64,000 nt of DNA from NCBI GenBank assembly GCA_007258455.2, contig VDFB02321327.1:186001-250000 (forward strand), written 5' to 3'. Positions 1 through 10,773 of the stretch are shown here, piece after piece. A program made the position numbers and the translations under genes. Source of the stretch: Sequoia sempervirens. Its lineage: Eukaryota > Streptophyta > Pinopsida > Cupressales > Cupressaceae. The first letter of the stretch is position 1, and each line of letters begins with the position of its first letter. The notes under the pieces were generated by a model that searched no databases, was not told the DNA's origin, and was given only the letters and a program-made list of their open reading frames with translations.

Positions 1-1008
1 AATTCAAAATTTTAACATCTCATTTGTTAAAGCTAGTGACACCAAGAATGATGTGATGAATGTTGATAATATACAATACATGAATAATGTGAGTGATAAT
101 GAGGATGACATAAAAATTATGGTCAAATTCATTGACGTTAAACCTCATAAGGGCCAAAACAAAATGTCTCTTGACATTTATTTCTCACAAAATGACATAA
201 TTACACATGCACCTGATGGTCCTCTTTACATAGCTGGAAGAATCAATGACAATCCTACCAATGGGATATTAATTGTGTTACATTGGTGGTTGTTGTTTCA
301 CCAAAATATCGACTTGTTAATGCTTGATACAACCACCATATTTTATACAAGATCAACTGGAGGTAATTAAGCCATGTCATGAAAGAAAGTGTTGTGTTGC
401 ACCAAAGAGACCAAGGAACACACTATTTTGCAACAATCCCCCCAACACAAGTGAGGGGTTCAAATCTGTGACCTCAGATTTGATACCAATTGTTACATTG
501 GTGGTTGTTATTGCACCAAAAGATCGACCTATTAATGCTTGATACAACTACTAGATTTTATACAAGATCCATAGGAGGCAATTAAACCATGTCACAAGTT
601 CCCAAGCACTACGCTGCACCAAGGAGACCAAGGGACACGCCATCCTGCAAAAAAATGATCTCCTGTGTGTAGATAATGTGATCACCGAGGAATTTTTGTT
701 TGTGCATGAAATTCACTAAGAATCTTATGAACAATTGAAAGCATGGATCAAAACACAATGTTTTTTCTTGCCCTATGATAGGTTTGATCACTCTCCCATT
801 AAAATTTGGACCGAACAAATTAAATTTATCATTCTCCATCATCCCATCATCAGACCAATTATGTGTGAAGTTAGGCTACCCATGGCTACCCTCCATGGAT
901 GTCATCCCATCAGTGGTACATAAATGCTTAAAATTTCCATTTGGAAATGAAATTTTCACTATGCATCATAGCAGTTTTAATCCTTTTTCTTCCCATGGGA
1001 ATTTCTGA
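1..1008 (+). pseudogene. G1-A retroviral-type aspartic protease region, broken
   Basis: Positions 53-275 encode a gag/protease junction ending in N-G-I-L-I. After skipping the TRIM at 276-652, the same frame reads on as D-L-L-C-V-D-N-V-I-T-E-E-F, the usual form of a plant gypsy protease start (ILID...NVIT). Farther on, 775-1005 reads G-Y-P-W-L-P-S-M-D-V-I-P-S-V-V-H, the typical end of these proteases (G-x-P-W-L ... I-P-S-x-x-H). Besides the TRIM there is a TAA at about 718-720 and a frame change before 775. In live elements the enzyme cuts the Gag-Pol polyprotein; this copy cannot make it. Confidence 0.7.
276..652 (-). mobile_element. TRIM (miniature LTR element) inside the G1-A protease
   Basis: Two imperfect direct repeats, 276-435 (160 bp) and 491-652 (162 bp), flank only 55 bp. 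On the plus strand the first copy starts TGTTACATTGG and ends TTTTGCAACA, giving TG...CA ends. Read on the minus strand, the first LTR is followed after two bases by TGGTATCAAATC, close to the tRNA-iMet primer site TGGTATCAGAGC, and a run of six G precedes the second LTR. The left target copy is AATTG (271-275); the right one reads AAATG here but AATTG in the sister copy at 63350-63354. The LTRs differ by roughly a quarter of positions, so the insertion is old. Confidence 0.8.
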
Positions 1009-1032
1009 TTGGATTTCATTTAGCCCAAACCC

Positions 1033-1887
1033 ATGGAACCTATTAAGCCTCATGAGGACTTATTTTTCAAATCTTACCAAAAGTTCAAATCAAAGTGCAT
1101 AACAAAATTATCTCTTACCAACATTCCTAAATCCTTGTTTGAACCACCTATCATTAATGAAACTATGATTGAACCAAAAGCTCTTCCAAGTAACCAAGAA
1201 AAATCCATGACAAATCCTCCACCTATATCCTACAAGGGACCAAGAGATAACTATGCAATGCCTGTTGTGCCTCCTAAGATAAAAACAAGTTTATAAACCT
1301 AAAGAGAAAATGGTTGACCAACCCTTGATTGTTCCTTTTGTTCCCCCCTATGGTTGATAAACCCACTCCTAGACCATTACAACCATGCCATTGTGGGAAG
1401 AAAATAAATCTATGGTTGATAAACCCACTCCTACACCATTACAACTTGAAAAACATGCAAAAAGAAACATAAATGCTAAAGAGCATAGGAATATACATCA
1501 TGCTATTGCTCATAAGTTAAATGAAAAGAAAAAACCAGCAAAAAAAGACCAAATTTTAACTCAAACAAAGAATGATGATTCTCTACCTTCACCAAAACAA
1601 CATGAAACCTCTATGGAAATTATCATTAGACCTCATGTTATGATAAATTTGGATGATGATGATGAGATTGTTAAGTTTGATGAGGAAGTGCATAATGAGC
1701 TAATTTTTTATTTTCCTCTTCCATGAGCTTATATAACAACAACCGTGATGATCCTCCTAACAAGAGTGACTCACCATGTATTGAAGCTAGTGATTGTCCT
1801 AGTACAAAACTCATTGTTGCTCATTTGGCTAGTTATCTGCTTTCCATATATGATGAACAAGATTGGGATGTAGATGAATTGATTTAG
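1033..1887 (+). pseudogene. G1-A post-protease linker reading frames
   Basis: Three short open stretches follow the protease: 1033-1296 (proline-rich, 87 aa), 1385-1726 (113 aa, rich in Lys, His, Glu and Asp with a DDDDE run), and 1723-1887, whose ATG overlaps the previous stop (55 codons, ending D-W-D-V-D-E-L-I). I recognise no domain. In complete OTA elements a spacer like this lies between protease and RT; here the non-coding 3' end follows instead. The phrase VDKPTPxPLQ is partly repeated around 1351-1384 and 1411-1446. Confidence 0.5.
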
Positions 1888-2501
1888 GTTGGATCACATG
1901 ATTCATGCTAGCTTTATTTTTGTTCATGTTCTTTGTCTGATTACATGTGCACATGTGATCCCTTGTACTATGTTGCTTGGTGTGTCTTTATGTTTGTGAG
2001 CCTACTTTGGATGACCCTTGTCACTCTGTTGGTACAAGAATATAAAGGAAGAGAATTTGTCATGACATTCTTCTTTTTGTATCTACATTCTTCTATCTAT
2101 CATAAACATTGTATGTTTCTTGTGTTTTCCTTTTGGGCCTGACGAGGCAAAACCATTGATAGATTTAGGTCTCCTCCATGTTGATCCAAAATGATTGTTT
2201 GTATTTTATCTATGTGTCATTTCTCCTTTTTGTTCATTTTTCCATGCGATATTTAGGGAATGATAATGACTCTAAACTGTATTATATCACTGTAGCAAAG
2301 ACATATGTTGACCCTAAATCCTTGGATACCTTTGTGTTGTAGTAATGGAAAAGTATCCCTTTTCCTTACTTGATTTGGGAATAATTGTTATTGAATTAAC
2401 CTAATGTTTCCTAGGTCTAATGTTGTAATGTGTTGTACACATTCACATTTATCTTGGGCCAGTTTTTAATAAAATGTACTTAACTTATACCTTATTTATG
2501 G
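1888..2501 (+). other. G1-A 3' non-coding region
   Basis: About 0.6 kb without a supported gene between the last linker stop and the LTR. A 69-codon hydrophobic frame (1933-2142) is present, but it has no counterpart I can check and is probably chance. I see no clear polypurine tract just before 2502, which makes the LTR start uncertain. Confidence 0.5.
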
Positions 2502-2700
2502 TGTTGTAAAGTTTTGTAACACACTTTCATGCTTATCTAGGGTATCATTAATTAACTACGGTTAACTAGAGTTAATTATCCCCTTTAATTCAAATTTAAG
2601 CCTTATTTGTGACACCTTCCAAGGATCCATCTCGACACCAATAATTAAAATTGCATAACATTTAATTGGGAAAAATAAAGATCCTAGAAATTGGTGCTAC

Positions 2701-4480
2701 GACCCATTCACCCTAGGTGATGAACGAGCCCTCCCTCTATAGGACCCCCCTTTCTTTGCACATTTGACATGGGTTTTTGATGTTCTTTCACCTCTTGAAG
2801 GAATGGTCCTAGAAACTCGTGCAAGGAACCATTCACCATAGGTGGTGAATGGGTCTTCCCTTAATGAGGACCCCCTTTTTGAATTTGATTCTAGCAGGAT
2901 TTTAATGATATTCATATCCAAATTTGGTGTTAGATTGAATTGTTTGAATTTCGAGGTTAATCTCTAGATTTAGTATAAATATGGGGTTAATTCACATTGT
3001 TTCTCTTAGAAAGTTTACAAGAAGCCTAAGCATTCAAGTTTTCAAGAATTAGATCATTACAAGAGCATTTGAAAGGAATTTCAAGGCAGATTATCAAGAG
3101 TTTATTGTAGTAATTCAAGCTCATTTCATCATGTCAAGGGTTTAGTGCATTCATGCATGTTGTTGAGCTAAGATAGTGCATGTAACATTGAAGATCTACT
3201 TGCAAGAATTGTTACACATCTTATTCAAGGATCAAGATCTACATTATTCATGCAAACTTCATGTTCGATTGTAGATCTATCTTCCAAGACAACTTCCAAG
3301 GTATCATCAATTGCATATTTCATGTTCATGCTTCTATTCTTTTATTTCATCAATTGGTTTAATTACCGACAAGGGGTTTGACTTAGGAAAACCCCTATTC
3401 ACTAAAAATCAACAAGATTTTCTCCTCTTGAGTGTGTGTTTGCAGATTTATAGGTTGAAGATCAAGTGGAGAAGAAGTTTAGAGCAAAGTTACAAAAGTT
3501 TTCAAGTTGGAAGATTGGCCTTCATAGTGCAAGAACAAAGAATTGAAGCTACAAAATTTGTTACAGGTTTTCGGAAGCTAACAACCAAGGATTTGAAAGT
3601 GTAGAAATCAAGGAAAATAACCCAGATCTCAATTTTAGAAAACCTAACATGGACCCATTTTCCACTAAAGGCGAATGAGTCCATTGTGCCCTAAAAATAG
3701 GCTTCTTGTAGTAAGGTACACACCATTTTAAGCTAAAAAAAATATCCTCTTCATTGCTATAACAATTAGGTCTAGTTTTTTATTGTTATTTGAATGTTTT
3801 TCCTTCATAATTGAATGTTTCATAGCAAAATTTAGTGGTTCATCATCTTGATCCATTCATCTTGGTGGTGAACCCTATTTTTTCCATGTTTCATTTTGGT
3901 GAACCCAACTCATTGAATATTATAATTTTCTGATTTTGAAGTCTTTCATTGCATCCTAGGTTAGATCTTGCATTCATTTGCATCTCATTTTCATTGAATT
4001 AGATCTCACTTAGGGTTTCTTACATTGCATTCAAAGATTGCATCTCATCTAGTGTTTATATTTGCATTGTTTTGTATCTCTCTAAATCTGAAAAATACAA
4101 AACAAATCAGTCATTGTGCATATCATTTAGATCTCATAAAATTGCATTTGAAATCAAAAAAAAAAATCATTTCAACCTAGGTCTTTGCATACATTATTTC
4201 ATTGCATTTTCACATTGCATTTCTGGAAAATCTGAAACTAAAACTTCCTGCCTTAGACCTAGAACTGAAAGACATTACTGAAAGCTTGCAAATCATTCAA
4301 AAATTGTTTCAAAACCCTCATCAAGGACCCATTCTCCCTTACTAGCGAATGATTCCCTGATAAGGTCAAATATGAACCTTTTTCCATCTGAAAAAGCATT
4401 AAAAATCACTTTGAAATCAGTATAAATATCTCAAAAATACCTAACCATGACCCATTCACCCTTATTAGCGAATGAGTCCC
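2701..4480 (+). repeat. Dispersed dyad motif GACCCATTC...GAATGGGTC in LTR-A (five copies)
   Basis: Imperfect inverted repeats of one design occur at 2701, 2826, 3652, 4326 and 4449. Each starts GACCCATT or GAACCATT, has a short centre and ends in GAATGAGTC, GAATGGGTC or a variant. The 2826 copy has 9-bp arms CCATTCACC/GGTGAATGG. The first two copies lie in a roughly 125-bp tandem duplication (about 2683-2757 and 2808-2880). Confidence 0.7.
2974..2980 (+). promoter_or_regulatory. TATA box in G1 LTR-A
   Basis: TATAAAT within an LTR, followed by ATGGGG. The second G1 LTR has TATAAATA at 59016-59023 at a similar relative place, which supports it as the LTR promoter. Confidence 0.5.
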
Positions 4481-4801
4481 TATTAGCTCCTAATTTGCAT
4501 TTTCTAGAAATTAAAATCTTGGTTTTAGGATTTTTTTGTTGTTGTTACTTTCTTGTTTCAGTTTCATGATCTGTTGTTTCATCAAATCCATTGCATATAG
4601 CTTAAATTGCTTCATTTCAGTACATCGTTAAAATTCAAAATTTGGATTTACAACATTCCATTTTCAATTTATTACATTGTGTAATCTATAAATTGTATTA
4701 CTTAGAATCTGAGAATTGCATGTCATTCAAGGTTATTGCATTGCCCCTTTGCTATTTTAGGGTTTGAACACTAGGGTTGTAAAACTTGTATGAGATTTAC
4801 A

Positions 4802-4825
4802 ACTTGGTGTCCTATTAGCAATATT
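4802..4825 (+). promoter_or_regulatory. Possible decayed primer binding site of G1
   Basis: Directly after the inferred LTR end comes ACTTGGTGTCC. Its place and TTGG-G core resemble the TTTGGCGCC-type sites of OTA gypsy elements. The equivalent site in G1-B (60888 on) is more altered. Weak evidence. Confidence 0.3.
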
Positions 4826-4849
4826 ATTGTAAGGAATAGTTTGAGGCTC

Positions 4850-6676
4850 ATGTCATCCCATGATATCTCATTCATCATGGATCTTAGGTTTCCTAACTCT
4901 CTTTCTAATAGTGTTGATAATCAACCAGGATACATGGATCATAGTTACATACTTCATTTTCCATGACCTCACCTCCTACAATCAATGTGCTTATTGTTAC
5001 CAATAACATCCCTACCATCCCTAGTTCCACTCAAGATTTGGGGTCTACTCAAAGCTAGGGTGGAATTCTAATTCCATCCTCTGCAATACCAATGTCCATT
5101 CCTACATACACTAGTACACAACCCACAACAACCTTTCAATCTACAACAACCTTTCAACCCACAACAACGTTTCAACCTACAAAAACCTTGCAACCTACCA
5201 CAAACATTCAACCAACTACAACAATCATACCTACTAGCATTGTATACACTTCCTTAGGTATTCCTATCCAATCGAACACAATAACCCCTCAACAATCTAC
5301 CTTCACTAACCTTCAATTCACTATTCCTCTACATACATACACCACTCCACCTTATTCCCCTCAACCCTACAACCAAAATTATCCTATCCTTAACTCCCTT
5401 TTGCAAATTATGGCATCCCTCCAACAACAAGTTTCAACTTTACAACAAAACAACAATAGACAACCTTTGCAATACATCAAATCCAACCCACTATCTTTTG
5501 ACATATTAAGAGTGCAAATGCCACAAGGTATAGAAATACCTCAATTTGAGAAATTTGGCGGAAAAGGATATACTATAAGCCATTTTTCTACTTTCACAAC
5601 CTTGTGCAGTGATTTCATCTTTGATGATAAAATTTTCTCTAAGTTATTCCCTAGGTCCTTGAAGGATATTGCTTTAGAGTGGTTCTCTTCTTTGTCAAAT
5701 AATTCAATTGGTTCATTCAATGAACTCATTATTGGCTTTTACAACCACTTCCATATTCATATGGGTCCCAAGATGACCCTTTTTTATTTAATGACATGTA
5801 AAGAAAAAGAGGATGAGAAAGTGACTGATTTCATAGCAAGATACCAAAAACTTTATTCACAAGTAAACATTAAGATTCTTGATGTTGACCTTGAATGAAT
5901 GTTTATTGCCAACTTACAAGATAGACTCCAAAGAAAACTTGAAATTTTGAGATTTCCATCCTTTACACAGTTATGTACAGCCCTTTGTGATTATCAGAAT
6001 TCGACTTGCGATCATGATGTGAAAAATCCCCCTAGTTGTACTAAAAATCTGAATCTACAACTCAAAATGGCTATCAAACTTTCAAGAAATAGAATAAGGG
6101 ATTTTTACAACTAAATTTCCCTAAAACAAGTCAAAATAATAATAATCAAGAAGTTGTTATCAAGATGACAACTCCTTTCGAGGAACGGGAGAGAGAATTC
6201 ACTCCTTTACCTGATACCCTTCATAATATCATGTTGCAACTTATTGACAAGAATATGCTTATGTTACCTCTTGTTAGAGAGCATAACCCTAATATACCAT
6301 TTCCTAGAGGCTTTTGAAAAAATGCTTATTGTTATTATCATCAACAAATGGACATGGTATAGAATATTGTAAGCGTCTTAAACATCTTGTGCAAGACCTT
6401 ATTGATAATAGTCAACTTCAAATGGAAGGTGTGAAAAATCAAGGTAATAAGTATGTATCCCCTCCTAACCAAAATTTGCAATTCTTTACAAATTGCATGC
6501 CTAAGCACAATATTTCATTTTTCAAAGCTAGTGAAATGAAGAATGAAGTGATGAATGTTGACATAGATGATGAAAACATAAATGAAGAATAATTGATTGA
6601 AATGGTAGCATTTATTGAAGCTAGACCTCGTAAGGGCTCAACTAAAAAAACTCTTGAAATTGATTTCTCACAAAAT
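4850..6676 (+). pseudogene. G1 gag (second internal region), frameshifted and truncated
   Basis: The likely start is ATG 4850 (M-S-S-H-D-I-S), matching the G1-B gag start, where the same codon is ATA. After a frameshift, 5092-5898 encodes a Thr/Gln/Pro-rich N-terminus with TTTFQPT-type repeats, then a gag core (Q-M-P-Q-G-I-E-I-P-Q-F, F-P-R-S-L-K-D-I-A-L-E-W-F). A TGA at 5896 interrupts it; 5899-6114 and 6314-6592 continue in other frames. The 3' end (…D-F-S-Q-N) is cut at 6676 by the copia-1 LTR. Gag would form the cytoplasmic virus-like particle. The core is only about three-quarters similar to that of G1-B. Confidence 0.7.
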
Positions 6677-7967
6677 TGTTGGCAACTCAAGGGAAGACAA
6701 CTAAGAGGGGGGGTGAATCAGTTGTCATCGAATTTCAAAATTATTCAACTTATTTGCCTTAATCTCAGATCTTAACATTAATCATGAAAGCATAAATGAA
6801 CAACACATAAAAATCACACATAATACCAAGATTTTTATGTGGAAACCCTGTTAGGGGAAAAACCACGATGGAGGTCAGTCCACAAGATTATACCCTATTA
6901 AAAGTATACAAAATTATGAATGGGGAATGCACATGCATTCAAGTACACTACCTGGAGCTCATTGCTCAAATACAAAATAGGCTTACTACCCAAAGGAAGA
7001 AACACTATCTTACAAAAAGGTTTTGATTAAATCCATCAGACTTTGAATTGAGAAAAGTATCATCTGGTAATGCCTGGTTACAATTCCGGTTAAGCACATG
7101 AACACTTCTTCACTCTTCTTCACTCTTCTTCACTCTTCTTCTCTCTTCTTTTCTCTCTGCTCTACCTTCAAATGATCTAAAATTTATTCACACATAGGAC
7201 TCTTACACTCCACACACACACACACACATGCATCCCTTCAAATGATAAAACAATCACTCTTATATATTCGCAACAAGAAATTTCATTGCTATAAGTCAGC
7301 TCGAAAGAAATAATTAAATGAATATAAACAGTCAGCCCAAATCAATAAAGATTATTCATGTGAATCAACCAAGGTCAGCCATAACATAGTGAAGAATGAA
7401 AATAATATCCTCAAACATGAACCACTTCAATTAATCACTCCTCAAAGATCCACAACACACTTCAACACCTTGTCAGCCAAGAACATGAAAAACATGAACA
7501 CACAAGAGAAAATATTGGATCAAAAGCACAACGATCAATGCGGATGTGCAACATAGATAGAGAATGAGCTAGAAACATCCACAAGCATCATGAAACATTA
7601 GAGAATCCTTTGCAGCAATTGAACTTACTGAAATCACATGATCTTCATTTAGGAACACAAACTAAAGTAACAAAAAAATATCAAAATAAAAATCTTCATA
7701 ACTCGATCAAATCTTTACACAGATCTCTACAACTTGAAGTGGATAAACTAGATATGCTCAACAAGAAACCCTTTATTCCACAACCTCTAAACAACAATGT
7801 ACTGATCACACTGATAGAAAGAACTTCACTTCACCACTGACAACTTGTAGCACTTCTTATTACAATTTTCTCAATATCCTTGACATATACAGCTTCTAAT
7901 GCAACAATTCTAATAGTGTTGACATCAATGACAACCAAATATTAGAAACACAACACAATATCCAAAA
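6677..7967 (-). repeat. copia-1 3' LTR (left)
   Basis: Plus-strand ends are TGTTGGCAAC and TCCAAAA; other copies of the family end TCCAACA, so the terminal CA is mutated. It contains the family hallmark G-run before GTGAATCA, the phrase GTGGAAACCCTGTTAGGGG, a CT-rich minisatellite (four units of CACTCTTCTT near 7107-7150) and a CA microsatellite (7211-7228). Read on the minus strand, ATATATAAG (7257-7268) is a fair TATA box. Confidence 0.85.
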
Positions 7968-7981
7968 ATATCCCCCTTTGG
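7968..7981 (-). promoter_or_regulatory. Polypurine tract of copia-1
   Basis: On the minus strand CCAAAGGGGGATAT abuts the 3' LTR. The same place in copia-2 holds a related tract, supporting it as the plus-strand primer. Confidence 0.75.
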
Positions 7982-8271
7982 CATTGATGTTAACACATGA
8001 TGTGAAAAATACCATCAACACAACTACGCTTACTCCCCCTTAGGTTCTGACTCTTCTTTCCTCAACTCTTCTCCCCACAAATATTTTTCACATTTCTCTT
8101 CTCCCCCTTTGACATCAATGGCAAAGATTTCTTCTATACAAGCTCTGAACCACATATTTGAACACCTAAACATTTGAACATCTGACTACTCCCCATGAGT
8201 AGTAGGAACCACATCAATCTGGATCAAAATATGATCATGAAATGCACGTATTGATGCAAATCAATGCATCC
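7982..8271 (-). other. copia-1 3' untranslated region
   Basis: About 290 bp between the RNase H stop and the polypurine tract. It is C/T-rich on the plus strand, with no frame that can be supported. The same spacer is found in copia-2 (51991-52320). Confidence 0.6.
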
Positions 8272-9627
8272 TTAGTTCCGGTTAGGAGGGGTAATCACCC
8301 CTAACTTCCCTCTGAGATACTCAAAAGTATCCTTAGGTAACGGCTTGGTAAATATGTTTGCAATCTGCTCCTTAGTAGGCACATACTCTAATCTGACTTC
8401 CCTTTCACTTACTTTCTCTCTCAAAAAGTGAAACTTGATAGATATATGCTTGGTCTTGGAATGCAACACTGGATTCTTAGAAATGTTAATAGCACTTGAG
8501 TTATCACAAAATATAGCAATAGGCTCATCATACACAACTTTGATATCCTTCAACATTTGTTTCATCCATAGTACTTGAGTACAATTATTAGTAGCAACAA
8601 TGTATCCTGCCTCTACAGTAGATAGAGAAATAGCATTTTACTTTTTGCTTAACCATGAAATCAACTTCTTCCCCAAGAAAAATGCTCCACAACTAGTACT
8701 TTTCTTGTCATTCACATCTCATGCCCAATTAACATCAGTAAAGGCACTCAAAGTAAGATCATCATCTTTAGAATACCATAAAACAAAACCAATCATCCCC
8801 TTCAAGTATCTGAAAATACTCTTCATAGCAGTCACATGAGATTCTTTAGGATCAACTTGAAATCTAGCAACAATACATACAACATTCATGATATCAAGCC
8901 TAGTTTGATTCAAATAAAGCAATCCACCAATCATTGATCTGTATCTAGTCTTATTTTCCTTTGGAGAATCATTATCAGTTGTTAACTTGCATTTGGTCAC
9001 CATAGGTGTACCAACTAGCTTTGAATCTTCCATACCAAATTTCTTCAACAATTCTTTCACATGCTTGGACTGAGATATAAAGATCCCTTTATCTAATTGA
9101 GTAATTTGCAATCCCAAGAAGAATTTCATCTCTCCAATCATTGTCATCTCAAACTCATTCTGCATCTCATTAGAAAACTTCATACACAAGCTATCATCTC
9201 CTCCAAATATGATATCATCAACAAAAACTTCCACAATCAAATCTTTATTATCATTCTTGAAATATAGATTACTATCAATAGTACCTTTGTTAAATCCAAG
9301 CTTCACCAAGTACTTATCCAATCTAGCATACCATGCTCTAGGGGTTTGTTTGAGTTCATACAATGCTTTCTTCAATTGACAAACCATATCTTCCTGATTA
9401 GTCAACTGGAATCCATTTGGTTGTTCAACATACACTTCTTCCAATTCACCATTTAGAAAAGAAAACTTGACATCCATTTGATAAACTTTGTAGTCTTTGT
9501 AAGCATCATAAGGATGAAAGAATCTCACAACTTCAATTCTAGCAACAAAGGAAAAGGTTTCTTCAAAATCAATACCTTCCATTTGTGAATATCCCTTACA
9601 TACCAGTCTTTCTTTGTTGCTAACCAC
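8272..9627 (-). pseudogene. copia-1 reverse transcriptase and RNase H
   Basis: The frame at 9627-8719 gives the copia [25 protein letters not shown], the F-V-D-D catalytic box (usual form Y-V-D-D), F-L-G-L-Q-I and S-M-I-G-G-L-L-Y-L. The RNase H C-terminus is 8565-8272 (C-D-N-S-S-A-I-N, H-S-K-T-K-H-I, F-T-K-P-L-P). The stretch 8566-8718 carries stops. RT and RNase H copy the element RNA into DNA in the particle. Domain order and reading direction match copia-2. Confidence 0.9.
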
Positions 9628-10193
9628 TTCACCTTGTTAATTCAGTTTGTTTCTAAAGACCCATTTATTTCCAATTACATTCTTATCCTTAGGTCTAGGA
9701 ACAAGAATACATGTATCATTCTTCTCAATCTATTGTAGTTCCTCTTTCATTGCTTCAACCCAATGTTCATCTTTGCATGCTTCATTCACATTGCTAGGCT
9801 CAATCTTTGAAATCAAACAATATTCTTCTGCAATTTTTCTCCTAGTCTAGACACCTTTGTTCTTATCACCAATAATTTGATCTTCTAATGATTCAACCTT
9901 ACATACCTCAGAGTATTCTTAGAATGTTCTTCAAGCTCTTTTGATCTCTCTTATGTTCTTCCACCAATTTATCCTTCCTCTTGATCTTCTTGATTCACTA
10001 GAATGATTTGGACTTGACTTGAGTTCTGACCTTTTTTTGTACTATCATTGTGATCATTAGAATCATATTCATAGGTTTTGGATAGTGTAGCTATTTCCTC
10101 ATCAACCTTAACATTTTCACTTTCAACCATTTTCTTCAATCTCTTATTCTAACACCGGTAGGCCTTACTTTTAGTAGCATAACCCAGAAAGGT
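9628..10193 (-). pseudogene. copia-1 pol linker between integrase and RT
   Basis: The stretch corresponds to 53700-54847 of copia-2 without its TIR element. It encodes the weakly conserved integrase C-terminus and the RT start (for example E-A-M-K-E-E-L-Q), in several broken frames with stops. The match to copia-2 is clear at the nucleotide level near 10000-10080. Confidence 0.6.
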
Positions 10194-10772
10194 TCATTCA
10201 TCACTCCTAGCATCAAAATTTCCTATATCTTCATCTCTTTTGATATAACACTTGCTTCCAAAGATCTTGAAATATCTAACAATAGGTTTTTGACCAGTCC
10301 ATAGCTCAAAAGGAGTCTTACCAGCATCACCTTTGATTTGTACCTGGTTAAGTGTGTACACAATAATACTCACAACTTCTCTCCAATAGATATGAGGTAC
10401 ATTTCCTTCCAACATCATGGTTCTAGCAGCATCTAGAACTATTTTATTCTTCCTTTGCATAACTCCATTTTTTTGAGGGGTCCGCGGTGCAAATAGCTAT
10501 CTTTTTATTCCATGCTCTTCAAAACAAGAATTAAACTCACTGGAAGTGAATTCACCACCTCTATCTGATCTTAGACATTTAATCTTCAGACCTGTCTTTG
10601 TCTCAACCATAGCCTTAAAGATCTTGAAATTTTCCAAAGCTTCAAATTTCTCGCTTAAGAAAGTAGCCCACATCATCCTTGAATAGTCATCAATGAGCAA
10701 CATGAAGTACTTGTATCCTTGTAAACTTCTAGTTCTAGCAGGACAACACAAATCAGTATGCACAAGATCCAA
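10194..10772 (-). pseudogene. copia-1 integrase core
   Basis: 10772-10497 reads L-V-H-T-D-L-C, then D-D-Y-S-R-M-M-W and R-S-D-R-G-G-E-F, giving the first two catalytic Asp. After one stop, 10460-10194 continues with the motif that should be N-G-V-V-E-R-K-N but reads N-G-V-M-Q-R-K-N, so the catalytic Glu is replaced by Gln. Copia-2 keeps the Glu. The N-terminal part of the domain continues beyond the Tat insertion at 35415 (N-G-L-L-D joins L-V-H). Confidence 0.85.
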
Positions 10773-10773
10773 C
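10769..10773. other. Target site duplication CCAAC, left of Tat
   Basis: CCAAC precedes the 5' LTR and recurs at 35415-35419 directly after the 3' LTR, inside the copia-1 integrase. Confidence 0.9.

Larger units (their letters stand above)
1..1303 (+). repeat. Direct repeat, left copy (partner 62698-64000)
   Basis: The first 1303 bases align without gaps to the last 1303 bases of the window at a constant offset of 62,697. I count about 28 substitutions by hand, roughly 98 percent identity. The match runs off both window edges, so its true length is unknown. It includes the TRIM insertion in both copies. Confidence 0.95.
1..2501 (+). mobile_element. G1-A: 3' internal part of a Ty3/gypsy-type element
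   Basis: The window opens inside a retroelement. The order is the end of gag, a protease region, an acidic/lysine-rich linker ORF, about 0.6 kb of non-coding DNA and then an LTR near 2502. No reverse transcriptase or integrase motif lies between the protease region and the LTR, so this copy could not supply its own copying enzymes. The gag upstream of the matching region in G1-B is a retrotransposon gag of the Ty3/gypsy type; the OTA (Athila/Tat) assignment is an inference from the gag and protease style. Confidence 0.7.
2502..4801 (+). repeat. G1 LTR (LTR-A), approximate limits
   Basis: About 2.3 kb that aligns in patches with 58692-60887 upstream of the second G1 gag. Shared landmarks are the AT-rich TTAATTAA start, a TATA box (2974-2980), the phrase GGGGTTTGACT near 3373, GTACACACCATT near 3716, and TTGTATGAG just before the internal region. 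The start is placed where it begins TGTTGTAAAG and the end at TTTACA. It lies between two G1 internal regions, so it is the 3' LTR of one and the 5' LTR of the other. Boundaries may be off by tens of bases. Confidence 0.55.

Noticed and set aside
441..490. GGTTCAAATCT resembling a tRNA/SINE B box
   Set aside because: It lies in the 55-bp interior of the TRIM; the primer site and terminal repeats explain the block better, and no A box or SINE tail is seen.
1933..2142. 69-codon hydrophobic frame as a possible env-like gene
   Set aside because: Too short, no signal peptide pattern I trust, no second copy in the window to test it.
7105..7230. CT-rich and CA repeats as a possible CRISPR-like or satellite array
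   Set aside because: Short simple repeats inside a copia LTR, also present in the other LTR with a different unit number.
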